A DNA stretch of 64,000 bases from Bdellovibrionales bacterium (lineage in GTDB: Bacteria; Bdellovibrionota; Bdellovibrionia; Bdellovibrionales; UBA1609). Below, piece by piece: positions 27,201 through 34,806 of the stretch. The DNA lies in the NCBI GenBank assembly GCA_016716765.1, contig JADJVA010000025.1, forward strand, positions 868,001 through 932,000, read 5' to 3'. The notes beneath the pieces were generated by a model that worked only from the letters and a program-made list of their open reading frames with translations, searched no databases and was not told the origin of the DNA. The position numbers were made by a program, and so were the translations under genes. The stretch's first letter is position 1. Every line of letters starts with the position of its first letter.

Positions 27201-28156
27201 CATTACAGACCCTCTGGTTGACCCTAAAAGGAAAGGAAACACCAGATATTCCAACGAGAGTTCAAGCTGATGAAGTGTTGACCGCCTTTCACGAAGTTGG
27301 ACATGAGGTGGGGAGGAAAGTCCTATTTGGAAATACACGCACTCACGAGAGGATATCGTTAAAACCAGGAGTTGCAGAGATTGCAGAGCAGATTGTCTAT
27401 TTTCTGGGAGTGGCCGAACACAATGACATCAAGGAGCTGACTCCCTCCAAAGCAACCGTCTTGAGAGACATCGCTGTTAAGTTTGGAGGAGATGTGGCCC
27501 AATCTCTTTTGACGAAGGGTGGCAGCGGGGACGCCGGCAAGAGCAATGACATGGAACGAGCCACCGAGCTCGCTCACAGGGCCATACTTAAATGGGGTCT
27601 TTCAAAAAAATGGGGGCCACAAACGATGCCGAGCGACCCAAATTTATCGATGGAGTCTTATATCGCTGAGCTTCCCGAAAAGCGAAAGGAACTATTGTTT
27701 CGAGAAGTCAATCAATGGTTGGCCGAAGGGAAAGAGCTTGTAAGAAGAGCTCTATTGGCAAACTTGGACAACGTGGTCATTCCCCTGGGATTCGAGTTAC
27801 TGCAGAAGCTAACTATGGAAAAGGAGGACCTCGACAAATTTTATGAGACTCACCAAGTTTTTGTTGAGGGTTCTCCGGAATACAGAAATCCCGTGAGAAG
27901 GTGGACGGGCACGGCCTTGCGAGCGAGGTTAAGCCCAATCATTCATTCGCCCTCGACTTTGGTCCCAGAACTTCTTCCCGGAATTTCGCCTCCAGAAAGT
28001 GTTGCTGACATTTCTGCAATTCTTAAACAACATAAAGCAAGAGCGGTCTCAGAAGTTGCTTTGCCATCCAATCTTCCTGTCTTTGAGAAGACGAATACCA
28101 AATCCGATGGGAGAGCGGGAGCATGCCGAAGCGCACTTTTGAAGCAAGCTCAGTAG
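24224..28156 (+). CDS. Exported double-AAA+ ATPase fused to an FtsH-type M41 zinc peptidase
   Basis: About 1310 residues. An apparent signal peptide (hydrophobic core IQVISIFVGYLFYP, then SARAE) is followed by ~215 residues without recognised domain. AAA+ module 1 has Walker A GPDGTGKE (~252-259), but its Walker B is IVFLDGF, lacking the catalytic Glu. A ClpB-like small helical region follows. AAA+ module 2 has Walker A GPPGNGKT (~678), Walker B VVILDE (~745) and sensor FVMTGN. The C-terminal domain has HEVGH (1023-1027) and KSNDMERATELAH with Asp ~1109, the zinc ligands and fold signature of M41 (FtsH) peptidases. Known FtsH has one AAA module and two membrane helices, so this is a different architecture. 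A periplasmic ATPase would lack ATP; anchoring with the body inside, or delivery into prey, are possible. ATG 24224 is preferred to TTG 24209. Confidence 0.8.
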   Translation: MTSVRFAPNFMISIQVISIFVGYLFYPCSARAEMPTRYSEILDTLSGSDRQVADSPDLIVLSEAINDLKQFRYSESFVALCDRYQVELDRLAKGGDTGSGRLDSLNILNRLLDGIEDLATIHNTSRIFELSEATKEILQAQTDDILKDIPGRFDTILNSVNERRIRLPSADAKPDPGEASLQGHTPESSGGDGVLTPEEPAHKLILDRLDSLEKALKEQIKGQPEAVQMLVNAESELLIYGRRKKPKIMVLMGPDGTGKETIAKVYTDVLHGYKGAHEKHMFRVPTLKRHADLWQVMGAVVGHEGAGKFPPFLAFLAEHSGGRYQVKKRIFLGGNTEVYLEEDPNWDPKTVPERGIVFLDGFQNWSSDMKDAFLGQAIETGIFQLNNPTAELSSISVPITFIISTTVNGDREGRPLSYDQMMEKWKASGNNPGRLRKDLEASQGSGIVHQQGEARGISQSLLNSFPDDSIVRMRPLGPDTLQEIVRQRLQDLSEELSASGAFGKYSLQWSEKLVRFLQEYHYVAENNASQINSRLADLVKRTLTEAFRSGRIEASDHPRAIHLDVEENSDRTFDLLFKMTANENENQNESPPDRDQNKPAQEFRLRITVTEIDKPKEPISDDRIRELLKIPARLNERVFGIERVVDRLGTALLNAEESRTGGLTPDTATSPATIFMFVGPPGNGKTQTGKEIANILGVEPKTIDCSQIQSVSDVKARILGMRDSLGASTPSEFMKAYDRSNGRLVVILDEIINAQNALTVLPSLYDILAEPVVRTFSDGEPRVMTHVTFVMTGNIGESFYRAVPTKIPDINRQGAFQEIHGMMMKDPEKRRRLLERFLTPAFLRRVGFQNIFFYGPLDFKAIRGLFQLKIMEEIERLKPKPDRRGWHVHFRTKESFLRILEAFEDNGYRIEEQGSSIDLFVKQDFGARLRELLHHNLVSTGSKVVLDFDPLTGTTRDTFNGDVRILHLRVDVFGEPKTGDSVPGVDMGAGAPPLQTLWLTLKGKETPDIPTRVQADEVLTAFHEVGHEVGRKVLFGNTRTHERISLKPGVAEIAEQIVYFLGVAEHNDIKELTPSKATVLRDIAVKFGGDVAQSLLTKGGSGDAGKSNDMERATELAHRAILKWGLSKKWGPQTMPSDPNLSMESYIAELPEKRKELLFREVNQWLAEGKELVRRALLANLDNVVIPLGFELLQKLTMEKEDLDKFYETHQVFVEGSPEYRNPVRRWTGTALRARLSPIIHSPSTLVPELLPGISPPESVADISAILKQHKARAVSEVALPSNLPVFEKTNTKSDGRAGACRSALLKQAQ

Positions 28157-28219
28157 TGACGTGACATGGGTACTTTCGGAGACAGCTAGGTTGCTTGAGT
28201 TTGAGGCCAGCGGGGGGGC

Positions 28220-28909
28220 ATGAGGTTGAGAAGGGTCTGCTATTTTCTATTGTTTATTTCAATAATCTCTCTTGCTGGTGATTTTGAGGAGAGAGAAATT
28301 GAAAATGGATTTGCGCGAAAAGCTGGGGATCCTCGAGGAATCAAGGTTTCAGTTCTTGATTATTCAGCGGCAAAAAATATATTTGCAGAGTTTGCCCGCG
28401 ATGGGAAAATTCCTTATAAATATCCAATTGATGGTTGTTACGCTCGGGCAACGGCCATGACCAAAATAGCTGAAGCCAAGAAAATCGAAATGGGAAAGGT
28501 GTTCGTAGAAGGCCATCTCCAGGTTAAAACCTCCAGCAAGAAGTACCCCATCGTGAACTGGGGTTGGCATGTGGCTCCTGTTACCTATGTCAAACAGCCA
28601 GACGGGAAGGTCAGAATTATGGTATTTGATCCATCCCTTTTTAACGCTCCGGTGACATTGGAAGTATGGAAAAACAGAATGCTTTATAAATATGACTTTT
28701 ATAACCCCGTTATTAAAAACATATATTATGGGTCGCGATATCAGTACTTTAAAAAGAAATCTGAGTCCAACAAAGGATTTTGGTGGAAGGATGATTTGGA
28801 TAATATGAAAACTACTTTTTCAGAATATGAGAAGCTTCAGGATTTCTCCATGGGGTCTTCGTCTGAAAAAGGGAGAACTTTGTCTAAACCCAGAGGAGCA
28901 GCCAAGTGA
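28220..28909 (+). CDS. Secreted protein-glutaminase-like deamidase
   Basis: A 229-residue protein with a signal peptide (CYFLLFISIISLAG). It matches the bacterial protein-glutaminase fold: DGCYARATAM with Cys73, NWGWHVAPVTYV with His117, and MVFDPSLFNAPV with Asp137. That is the Cys-His-Asp triad that deamidates glutamine side chains in proteins. The spacing and the DPSLF-x2-PV-x4-W pattern agree with the Chryseobacterium enzyme as I know it. It lies 63 bases after the AAA+/M41 gene and overlaps the next gene by four bases, so it probably shares the sigma-54 promoter. A deamidase acting on prey or envelope proteins is a reasonable inference. Confidence 0.8.
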   Translation: MRLRRVCYFLLFISIISLAGDFEEREIENGFARKAGDPRGIKVSVLDYSAAKNIFAEFARDGKIPYKYPIDGCYARATAMTKIAEAKKIEMGKVFVEGHLQVKTSSKKYPIVNWGWHVAPVTYVKQPDGKVRIMVFDPSLFNAPVTLEVWKNRMLYKYDFYNPVIKNIYYGSRYQYFKKKSESNKGFWWKDDLDNMKTTFSEYEKLQDFSMGSSSEKGRTLSKPRGAAK

Positions 28910-29241
28910 GAAAGATCTGGCAGGTATTCCTAATTGGATTTATATGTTTCATGGTTTTTGATCTAAAGAGTGAGGCCTCCAGTTTTAAGGGGTATGAGAA
29001 ATCTCCTGATGGGGAGATTCTCGTTATGAACGAGACCATCGATGAGTTTCAGGAAACGGAGAAGGATTTTTTGATTTTACTGTCCCGCCATGCAGCTCTC
29101 TACCGTTTTCCAAAGGTTCAGGATTCATCGAGACAGGTTCGAATTTTTTTAAATAAGTGTATCAAACTGAAGGCCACTCTCATTGTTCATGTTGATGCGG
29201 TGACGGCGAGAATCATGAGCATTGAGGATCCTGAGAGATAA
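28906..29241 (+). CDS. Small exported protein, partner of the glutaminase-like gene
   Basis: A 111-residue protein starting at GTG 28906 within the stop of the upstream gene. It has a signal peptide (VFLIGFICFMVFDLKSEA) and about 85 mature residues, with a helix-rich middle (ETIDEFQETEKDFLILLSRHAALY) and one cysteine. I do not recognise the family. Tight coupling to the deamidase suggests an inhibitor, chaperone or pro-domain acting in trans, but nothing in the sequence proves this. Confidence 0.6.
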   Translation: MRKIWQVFLIGFICFMVFDLKSEASSFKGYEKSPDGEILVMNETIDEFQETEKDFLILLSRHAALYRFPKVQDSSRQVRIFLNKCIKLKATLIVHVDAVTARIMSIEDPER

Positions 29242-29353
29242 TAGCAAGCAAACACTTCTACCGATCCAGTTCTGATTTTTAAGTAACGACGAAAGGTCTG
29301 GTGAGCTGAGGTTTTAATGCCCATCCTGATCACGCTCGGTCCGCCGCAGGTTT

Positions 29354-29962
29354 CTACCTTTGGAGAAGAAAAGCTTCCTGAATTTCGTAGGAGTCGGTCC
29401 CCAATCCTTTGTTCTCAGACAAGCTCAGGATTTGAGCGATCCCACCAAGGCCTGATGTGACTTCCATCGTGACGAGCAGTTTCATACCGAGTTTGTTCTG
29501 TCCGTGCAGTTGAACGATCCGAGTTTCAAGCTGTCGGGGCTGTCCGTTGACTTGTAGGGTTTTTGAGGAAGGCTCAATGCTATGGACTGTCACTTGAAAG
29601 CCGTAGCTCTCCATGACCTTGATTTTTATTTGTACTCGGTTGTGAGAATTTTGGTTCCATTCGCTTTCGGTTAAAAGAGCACGGGAAATTTCAGTGCCGT
29701 TCCCTTGACGCGTAACAATTGTTGCTTGCTCTTCATTTGCCGCGTCCACCACATGTTGGTGTTTTGAAATATCGCAATGATCAGCTAAGCAGCTTTTGGA
29801 AATCAAATTGACTTGGTCTCCCGCTTTAAAAGACAAGTTGAAATGATCAGGCTCAAAAAACTGATTTAACTCATCGAGGTTTGGGGCTGCCACAGCCGCA
29901 GCTGCAGCGATAAGTGAAAACAAAGCAAAGGGGGTGAACTTAACAAAATGAATCAAATTCAT
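29354..29962 (-). CDS. Exported protein of unknown function
   Basis: A 202-residue protein with a signal peptide ending in an alanine-rich stretch (FSLIAAAAAVAAP). The mature part is beta-rich (FKAGDQVNLISKSC, VQIKIKVMESYGFQVTVHSI, LGMKLLVTMEVTSGLGG) with two cysteines near residues 58-63. No family recognised. It lies 40 bases downstream of the YcaO gene on the same strand and could be part of that operon. Confidence 0.55.
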   Translation of the reverse strand: MNLIHFVKFTPFALFSLIAAAAAVAAPNLDELNQFFEPDHFNLSFKAGDQVNLISKSCLADHCDISKHQHVVDAANEEQATIVTRQGNGTEISRALLTESEWNQNSHNRVQIKIKVMESYGFQVTVHSIEPSSKTLQVNGQPRQLETRIVQLHGQNKLGMKLLVTMEVTSGLGGIAQILSLSENKGLGTDSYEIQEAFLLQR

Positions 29963-30002
29963 TTCTTAACTCCACATTTCTTTGCTTGTCTTGTCACGAA
30001 CT

Positions 30003-30917
30003 TCAATAGACAAAGCGATGATCTGGTCCTTTGTGCCATGGCAGGAAATCAAGGCAGAGCGTTCTCCAAAGGTGAATGCCGGGAAAGGCTTCGATGCCTT
30101 TTGAAATGTCAAATTGGAGGGGCGGCCAGGACGAATTCTTGGCTTGCCCAATTTGCTTTATTGCCTCTTGTTTGTTTTTTCCAAAAAAAAGAACTCGCTT
30201 CTCCAACCAGTCTGAACCGATGGGATTTGTCTGGCTTTTATGAGCAAGTTGATAATTGTTGTGGTTTCTCCATGCTTCGATAGCGGCATGGGTCCAGGGG
30301 TCATCTTGGGAGCTTGTCACTCGGGATCCAGCGAAGACGCCCTGTTCAGTAAAGCCCAATAAGACGCTGAAAACAAAAATACGCGGGAATTGAAATGGGA
30401 ATGGACATGGGAATTGAAATGGGAGTTCAGATGAGACGGCAATCTGTCGCTGATAGGCCTTCATTTCGAGGAAGGGCTTGGTATGGAAACGGCCTAAGAG
30501 CGTAAATTCTGGCAGCGAAACTTCTGGCAAGAGACATGTCTTGTCTATCCAACAGGACCAGGCCCATCTCTCGATACCCTCACAAATGGACCGAAATCTG
30601 GTGGACTCGCGATCAAAACCTGCGGCAAAGCCGCTTGTCGTGGGGATAACATCGAGTCTAAAGTTTTTCTTTTGGGTCGAGTTTTTTAGGAGTTGGGCGA
30701 CATACCTTCGCTCTATGAATTCAGCGACTGCAATTCGTCGGGCGGTCAGGCGGTCTGCCGAAGTGCCACCCCCGATCGGTTCAAGATTTCTATCGAGAAC
30801 ATAGGAGCGCCACCCAACGAGGGAGCCGTCTGTATCGATGAGGGCCTGTTCAGAAATCTCACGGTAGGACTCATCGAGCTGTCGCACAATCGAAAGGAGA
30901 TTTCTGGCTGTCTCCAT
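30003..30917 (-). CDS. YcaO-like domain protein
   Basis: A 304-residue protein with YcaO ATP-binding signatures: FDRESTRFRSICEGIERWAWS (the S-x3-E-x2-ER motif), RRIAVAEFIERR, and SSQDDPWTHAAIEAWRNHN with its conserved Glu. YcaO enzymes use ATP to activate backbone amides, forming azolines, thioamides or amidines. It is short for the family (usually about 400) and no PxPxP tail is seen. A 12-base repeat (30385-30432) adds a Phe/Pro-rich PFQFP segment in the middle. It follows a solute-binding protein gene by 12 bases. No precursor peptide was found next to it. Confidence 0.72.
   Translation of the reverse strand: METARNLLSIVRQLDESYREISEQALIDTDGSLVGWRSYVLDRNLEPIGGGTSADRLTARRIAVAEFIERRYVAQLLKNSTQKKNFRLDVIPTTSGFAAGFDRESTRFRSICEGIERWAWSCWIDKTCLLPEVSLPEFTLLGRFHTKPFLEMKAYQRQIAVSSELPFQFPCPFPFQFPRIFVFSVLLGFTEQGVFAGSRVTSSQDDPWTHAAIEAWRNHNNYQLAHKSQTNPIGSDWLEKRVLFFGKNKQEAIKQIGQAKNSSWPPLQFDISKGIEAFPGIHLWRTLCLDFLPWHKGPDHRFVY
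30385..30432. repeat. 12-bp tandem repeat, 4 units, inside the YcaO gene
   Basis: Four 12-base units (GGGAATTGAAAT, GGGAATGGACAT, GGGAATTGAAAT, GGGAGTTCAGAT) lie end to end and in frame. On the coding strand they give repeated Phe-Gln-Phe-Pro type residues, an insertion unlikely to be part of the ancestral YcaO fold. Confidence 0.75.
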
Positions 30918-30929
30918 GGGATGAATCCT

Positions 30930-32687
30930 TCACAAAGTTTCTGTGCGATACTTCATTTTTGTGTCTCTAAATCTAAAATCTTCAAATCGGGGATGGGTCG
31001 TTCCGGTAGGAATCGTCTCGGGATCAATGTCTTCAGAAAAAAGAGAAGTCAGGCCGCTGTGAAACAATGGCAGAACAAAGGCCTCCTCTGACAGAATGAG
31101 ATTGAATTCCTGAATATAATTCTGGTCTGCTTCTAGGCTATTTTCTTTATACTTTGTGACAAGTTCGCAGATGCGTCTGGAGGGATCTGGAAAGCTCACT
31201 CCAAGTTTCGTGCAAAACATCATGTCAACAATCGAGTTTGTGATATTTCCACCAATATCGACAGAAGAAACACGAATATCAAAGATCTCATTTGATATTA
31301 ATTTTTTGAAAGCGATTGGGTTGCTGCTATCTACAATCTCAAAAATAATTCTTTTTTCTGGGACACCCGAAAGCAGCTCTTTGACTAAGCTTTGAATGTA
31401 ATTGTTTACAAGTGAACCGAGTCTGGGGGGAAGGCTCACAATGATTTGCTGGTCAGAATTGAAATCCTCGTAGCTAGCAACTTGGCTCGAGAGAGTCGGG
31501 AGTGGGCGTTGTGTCACCGAGGGCCAATGAGAGTAAAACGAGGCAGAGGGGTAGATGGCATTTTTGGCGAACCAATCCGGTAAGGGGACCCCTTGAAGGC
31601 GACTCTGAAAAACTTGTCGATTTCTTTTGCTTTCAAAAAAGCCAGAGGGAGTCAGAGGACTAAGTATCATTGCCGTGAGGAGAAACGGAGCCGTTCTGAT
31701 TTTATGAAAGACACCGCTGTTGTGAGAAAAATCTGGAACTGAGGCTCCTAGCCGTACAATTGTTCTAGAACTAATGACAGTCGTTTCGTCAACATTCTGT
31801 GCCGAAAAGCGAATCACATTGGGTGACGACTCCGAAACAGAGAACCACTTTTGATTTTTCTCAAGGACAAGTTGCCGTCCACTTTCATTCGACCGCAACA
31901 GATAGGCACCGGAGGAAGTAAATTTGTGATCTTTTCTAAACTTGCCGTCCACAAAATTTCGGTCGCACCAAAATCCAAAATAAGGCATTCTCAAAAACTC
32001 AAGGAGCTCATGTTGCTCCTGCGTAAATTCAAAAAGAATTTGATGCGGTCCAGATGCTTTTAGACCACGAATAAAAGAAACCTGACCTTGAGCAAAGGCA
32101 CGCCATCCATCGAGTTGGTCAAAAACCATCAGCTTTCCACTTTTTGCATATGTCTTCAGCTGCTCATGAAGTTTAACGACATATGAATTGGCGGTAATGG
32201 GAGTGCCGTCTTCACATTCTAGATGGTCTTGGAGGGCAAATTCCCAGCGTCGGCCATCATTTGATTTCGACCAAGAGGACGCAAGATAGGGCTCTATTCT
32301 CCCGGAGACATCATATTTTACCAGCGTTCCAACAAGGGCATTGAGTATCGTTTGATTTTCGAATGAATCGCTGTGAGAAGGAGCCAATGAAAAACTCACC
32401 TCAGGTGCCATCTCTGGACGATGAAAAATATAGTTCAGTTGATGACTTTCTCGAGAATCTATTTTAGCAGAAGAAGAAATCATTTTTCGGTGACCGTTGT
32501 GTGGCTGAGGAGTCCAGTTGGCGCACATCACAATCAAAACAGCTAAGATCCATAGGGACCATTTCGTCATGAGAAGTGATCGTTGTTCTCTGAATTTTTT
32601 GAGTTTTTTGAGTTCTTTGAGTCCTCTGAATCGATACAAAGATTTCTGGCTCAAGGGAGTTGTTCCTTGTTTGATGAGGGTATTCAT
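30930..32687 (-). CDS. Family-5 extracellular solute-binding protein (peptide-type)
   Basis: Up to 585 residues. The domain resembles SBP_bac_5 (DppA/OppA): TILNALVGTLVKYDVSGRIEPYLASSWSKSNDGRRWEFALQDHLECEDGTPITANSYV is the classic early segment. A signal peptide core (LWILAVLIVMCA) starts only after Met40, so ATG 32570 is the more natural start. The 39 residues before it are coded partly by a 9-base repeat (32591-32635). Binding proteins of this family normally feed ABC importers; none is encoded nearby, only the YcaO gene. Confidence 0.78.
   Translation of the reverse strand: MNTLIKQGTTPLSQKSLYRFRGLKELKKLKKFREQRSLLMTKWSLWILAVLIVMCANWTPQPHNGHRKMISSSAKIDSRESHQLNYIFHRPEMAPEVSFSLAPSHSDSFENQTILNALVGTLVKYDVSGRIEPYLASSWSKSNDGRRWEFALQDHLECEDGTPITANSYVVKLHEQLKTYAKSGKLMVFDQLDGWRAFAQGQVSFIRGLKASGPHQILFEFTQEQHELLEFLRMPYFGFWCDRNFVDGKFRKDHKFTSSGAYLLRSNESGRQLVLEKNQKWFSVSESSPNVIRFSAQNVDETTVISSRTIVRLGASVPDFSHNSGVFHKIRTAPFLLTAMILSPLTPSGFFESKRNRQVFQSRLQGVPLPDWFAKNAIYPSASFYSHWPSVTQRPLPTLSSQVASYEDFNSDQQIIVSLPPRLGSLVNNYIQSLVKELLSGVPEKRIIFEIVDSSNPIAFKKLISNEIFDIRVSSVDIGGNITNSIVDMMFCTKLGVSFPDPSRRICELVTKYKENSLEADQNYIQEFNLILSEEAFVLPLFHSGLTSLFSEDIDPETIPTGTTHPRFEDFRFRDTKMKYRTETL
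32591..32635. repeat. Degenerate 9-bp tandem array, 5 units
   Basis: Units TGAATTTTT, TGAGTTTTT, TGAGTTCTT, TGAGTCCTC and TGAATCGAT follow each other with a fixed 9-base period. They lie at the 5' end of the solute-binding-protein frame, or in its leader if ATG 32570 is the true start. Confidence 0.72.
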
Positions 32688-32840
32688 ATCGTCTCAATGA
32701 ATAGTATTGCGTCGGAAAAGCAGATCGTCCGCAATGGTCAGACCGCTCTGAGTTCATTGAAAAATGAGATTTGATACTTTGAACCGAACTCCTCAGTTCG
32801 CCGCGAGCGAGGAGGCAATACGCTAAGATTAAAATGGTTG

Positions 32841-32930
32841 CCGAGGTTCTCCAGGTTCCGAGGATTCCCAGGTCTCTCGGGTCTCTCAGGGTACTCAGTG
32901 TTCCTGTGGTTCTTGTTGTTCTCAAGGTCT
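32841..32930. repeat. Degenerate 9-bp tandem array, 10 units
   Basis: Ten consecutive 9-base units, from CCGAGGTTC and TCCAGGTTC through TCGGGTCTC and TCAGTGTTC to TCAAGGTCT, have an approximate consensus TCAGGGTTC. The array sits between the divergent solute-binding-protein and histidine-kinase genes. The whole gap (32688-33012) contains no other gene that I can support, although frames through the array stay open because 9 is a multiple of 3. Confidence 0.75.
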
Positions 32931-33012
32931 GCACTTGACGTCTCCTATCGGAGTGAGGTGTAACGAACTTGAGGCACTCCTATCATAAAATTTTTCTCAC
33001 TTCTTTATTTTT

Positions 33013-34806
33013 ATGCGTTTTTTAGCCAACATTGAAAAAGTTTTTAATTTACGCTCATGCCATAAAAAGCAGAGCTGGCTTGTTATTCCGACGATCATCA
33101 TGTTGATCTGGGTCATTGTTTGTCAATTGGTATTCTATTTTATTCAGCACAATCATGGTCTTGATTTGTCACGCGCTCTTCAGTCACAATTTCGTTCTGA
33201 CTTGTTTTCTTCGGATTTTGAATATCTGTTGCGCTCTGTTGGTGATTTGGAAAAGCTTGCGACGATACGATGTCCAGTCGTTGAGCAGATTGAACCTCGC
33301 CGTCGTATTTTGCTTGATTTGAGTTTTCGCGGGGACTGTATACAAAATTCATGGTTGCTGAGTGGGGGCCAATTTTCAGCGAAGGTTCGCGCGATTAACA
33401 ATGATCTTTTTGTCGTGAGTTTTTCGACTCGCAATCAGATCGTATTTTTATGGGGCCTATGGGCGATGCGCCTTGGCGGTTTGATTTTTTTTAGCACCAT
33501 CTACTTTGTTCAAAGGCTGAGAAATGTGCAGAACGATCAATTGGCCAAACTCAGGCTTGAGGCCGCGCAGACATTGACCTCGCTTGCGGCCCAGGTTTCT
33601 CATGATATTCGGTCGCCCCTTTCTGCGCTCAATTTGGCGGTGAGCACTTTACAGGGATGGCCCGATATGCTCGAGGAACAGAGACATTTGATTCGAAAGG
33701 CCACACAGCGGATCAACGATATTGCCAACGATCTGCTGAACAAAAGCAAAGTTCCGGATTTCGGAATTCCTGCGGTTGGAGTGCCAGACGATTCAGGGCC
33801 GAATATTGTCGGAAAGCGAGTCGAGGTTGTAGGGCCGTCGGGGCCGTCAGGGCGGTCAGGGCCGTCGGAGCCGTCAGACCCGATTTTGATTGCAGATCTT
33901 CTTGATTCCGTTATTCGGGAAAAGCGCCTTCAGTTTTGCGAGAATCCGAATTTAGAAATTCATCTGGATTTGAGAGAGGGATTTGGATTCTTTGCCGTCA
34001 TCAGTGCCGTCGAATTGTCTCGTGTGATTTCAAATCTCATCAACAACTCGGTTGAGGCATCGGTGAATAGCGGACGAATCACAATTGCTGTTCGGCGATA
34101 TGCAGATCAGGGGCAAGGAGCGATTGTTGTTTCGGATCAGGGGAGAGGCATAAGTCCTGAGGTTTTAGAGAGAATAAGAGCGTGGGGACCCTCGATGAGT
34201 GATCATATCTTGCGAATTGGAGGGCCGCAGATAGGAACGGGATTGGGACTTCATCATGCCCGCCAAACTCTGGCGCGAGCGGGCGGGGAATTTTCGATTC
34301 ATTCCCGGGAGGGAGTCGGGACGATCGTGACACTTTTGCTGCCCTGTACTGAGGAGCCTCGCTGGTTTGCTCGTCGCATAAAGGTGCCACAGGGAGCCGT
34401 TGTGGTTTCGGTCGACGACGACCCCTCCATTCACCAGATCTGGGCGATGCGTCTCTCAAGCGCTGAACGCTCAAAGAGTCCGCACATTATTCTTTATTCA
34501 AAGGCCTCAGCCATGAAGTGGATTTTGGAGCATCGGGATCTTGATTGTGTTTACCTGATTGATTTTGAATTTCTCGGTGAACCTGGAGATGGTCTTGACC
34601 TCATTGCAGAGGCGGGAATTGCAGCTCAATCTATATTAGTGACCTCGAGATATGAAGAACCTCACGTCCGATCGCGATCTTTGGCTCTCGGAGTTCGCCT
34701 CTTACCCAAGAGCCTAGCGGCTTTCGTGCCTTTGTCTTTTTTTAACCGAGTTCAAAATGACACCGAATCGGACAAGGCGATTGAGAAATCGCCCATTTTC
34801 TCTTAA
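33013..34806 (+). CDS. Hybrid sensor histidine kinase with C-terminal receiver
   Basis: A 597-residue protein. A first membrane helix near residues 25-45 and a second near 135-155 flank a periplasmic domain of about 90 residues. Then come a HisKA dimerisation helix with phospho-acceptor His197 in QVSHDIRSPLSALN, and a HATPase domain with N-box NLINNSVEAS (~342-351), G1 DQGRGIS and G2 GTGLGLHHARQ. A receiver domain follows with acidic DDD (~463), phospho-Asp ~517 in LIDFEFLG, and LPKSLA. A 9-base repeat (33832-33876) adds a GPSGPSGRSGPSEPSDP linker between HisKA and HATPase. Its 3' end is duplicated at 36182-36298. No cognate regulator is adjacent. Confidence 0.85.
   Translation: MRFLANIEKVFNLRSCHKKQSWLVIPTIIMLIWVIVCQLVFYFIQHNHGLDLSRALQSQFRSDLFSSDFEYLLRSVGDLEKLATIRCPVVEQIEPRRRILLDLSFRGDCIQNSWLLSGGQFSAKVRAINNDLFVVSFSTRNQIVFLWGLWAMRLGGLIFFSTIYFVQRLRNVQNDQLAKLRLEAAQTLTSLAAQVSHDIRSPLSALNLAVSTLQGWPDMLEEQRHLIRKATQRINDIANDLLNKSKVPDFGIPAVGVPDDSGPNIVGKRVEVVGPSGPSGRSGPSEPSDPILIADLLDSVIREKRLQFCENPNLEIHLDLREGFGFFAVISAVELSRVISNLINNSVEASVNSGRITIAVRRYADQGQGAIVVSDQGRGISPEVLERIRAWGPSMSDHILRIGGPQIGTGLGLHHARQTLARAGGEFSIHSREGVGTIVTLLLPCTEEPRWFARRIKVPQGAVVVSVDDDPSIHQIWAMRLSSAERSKSPHIILYSKASAMKWILEHRDLDCVYLIDFEFLGEPGDGLDLIAEAGIAAQSILVTSRYEEPHVRSRSLALGVRLLPKSLAAFVPLSFFNRVQNDTESDKAIEKSPIFS
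33832..33876. repeat. 9-bp tandem repeat, 5 units, in the histidine-kinase linker
   Basis: Units GGGCCGTCG, GGGCCGTCA, GGGCGGTCA, GGGCCGTCG and GAGCCGTCA are contiguous and in frame. They code for a Gly-Pro-Ser type three-residue repeat between the dimerisation helix and the ATPase domain. Confidence 0.85.

Noticed and set aside
32841..32930. Possible CRISPR array
   Set aside because: Units are nine bases, degenerate and without spacers; no cas genes are present in the window.
32464..32934. Minus-strand frame with repeated Leu-Arg-Thr-Thr residues
   Set aside because: The frame stays open only because it runs through 9-base repeats; it overlaps the solute-binding-protein gene in another frame.
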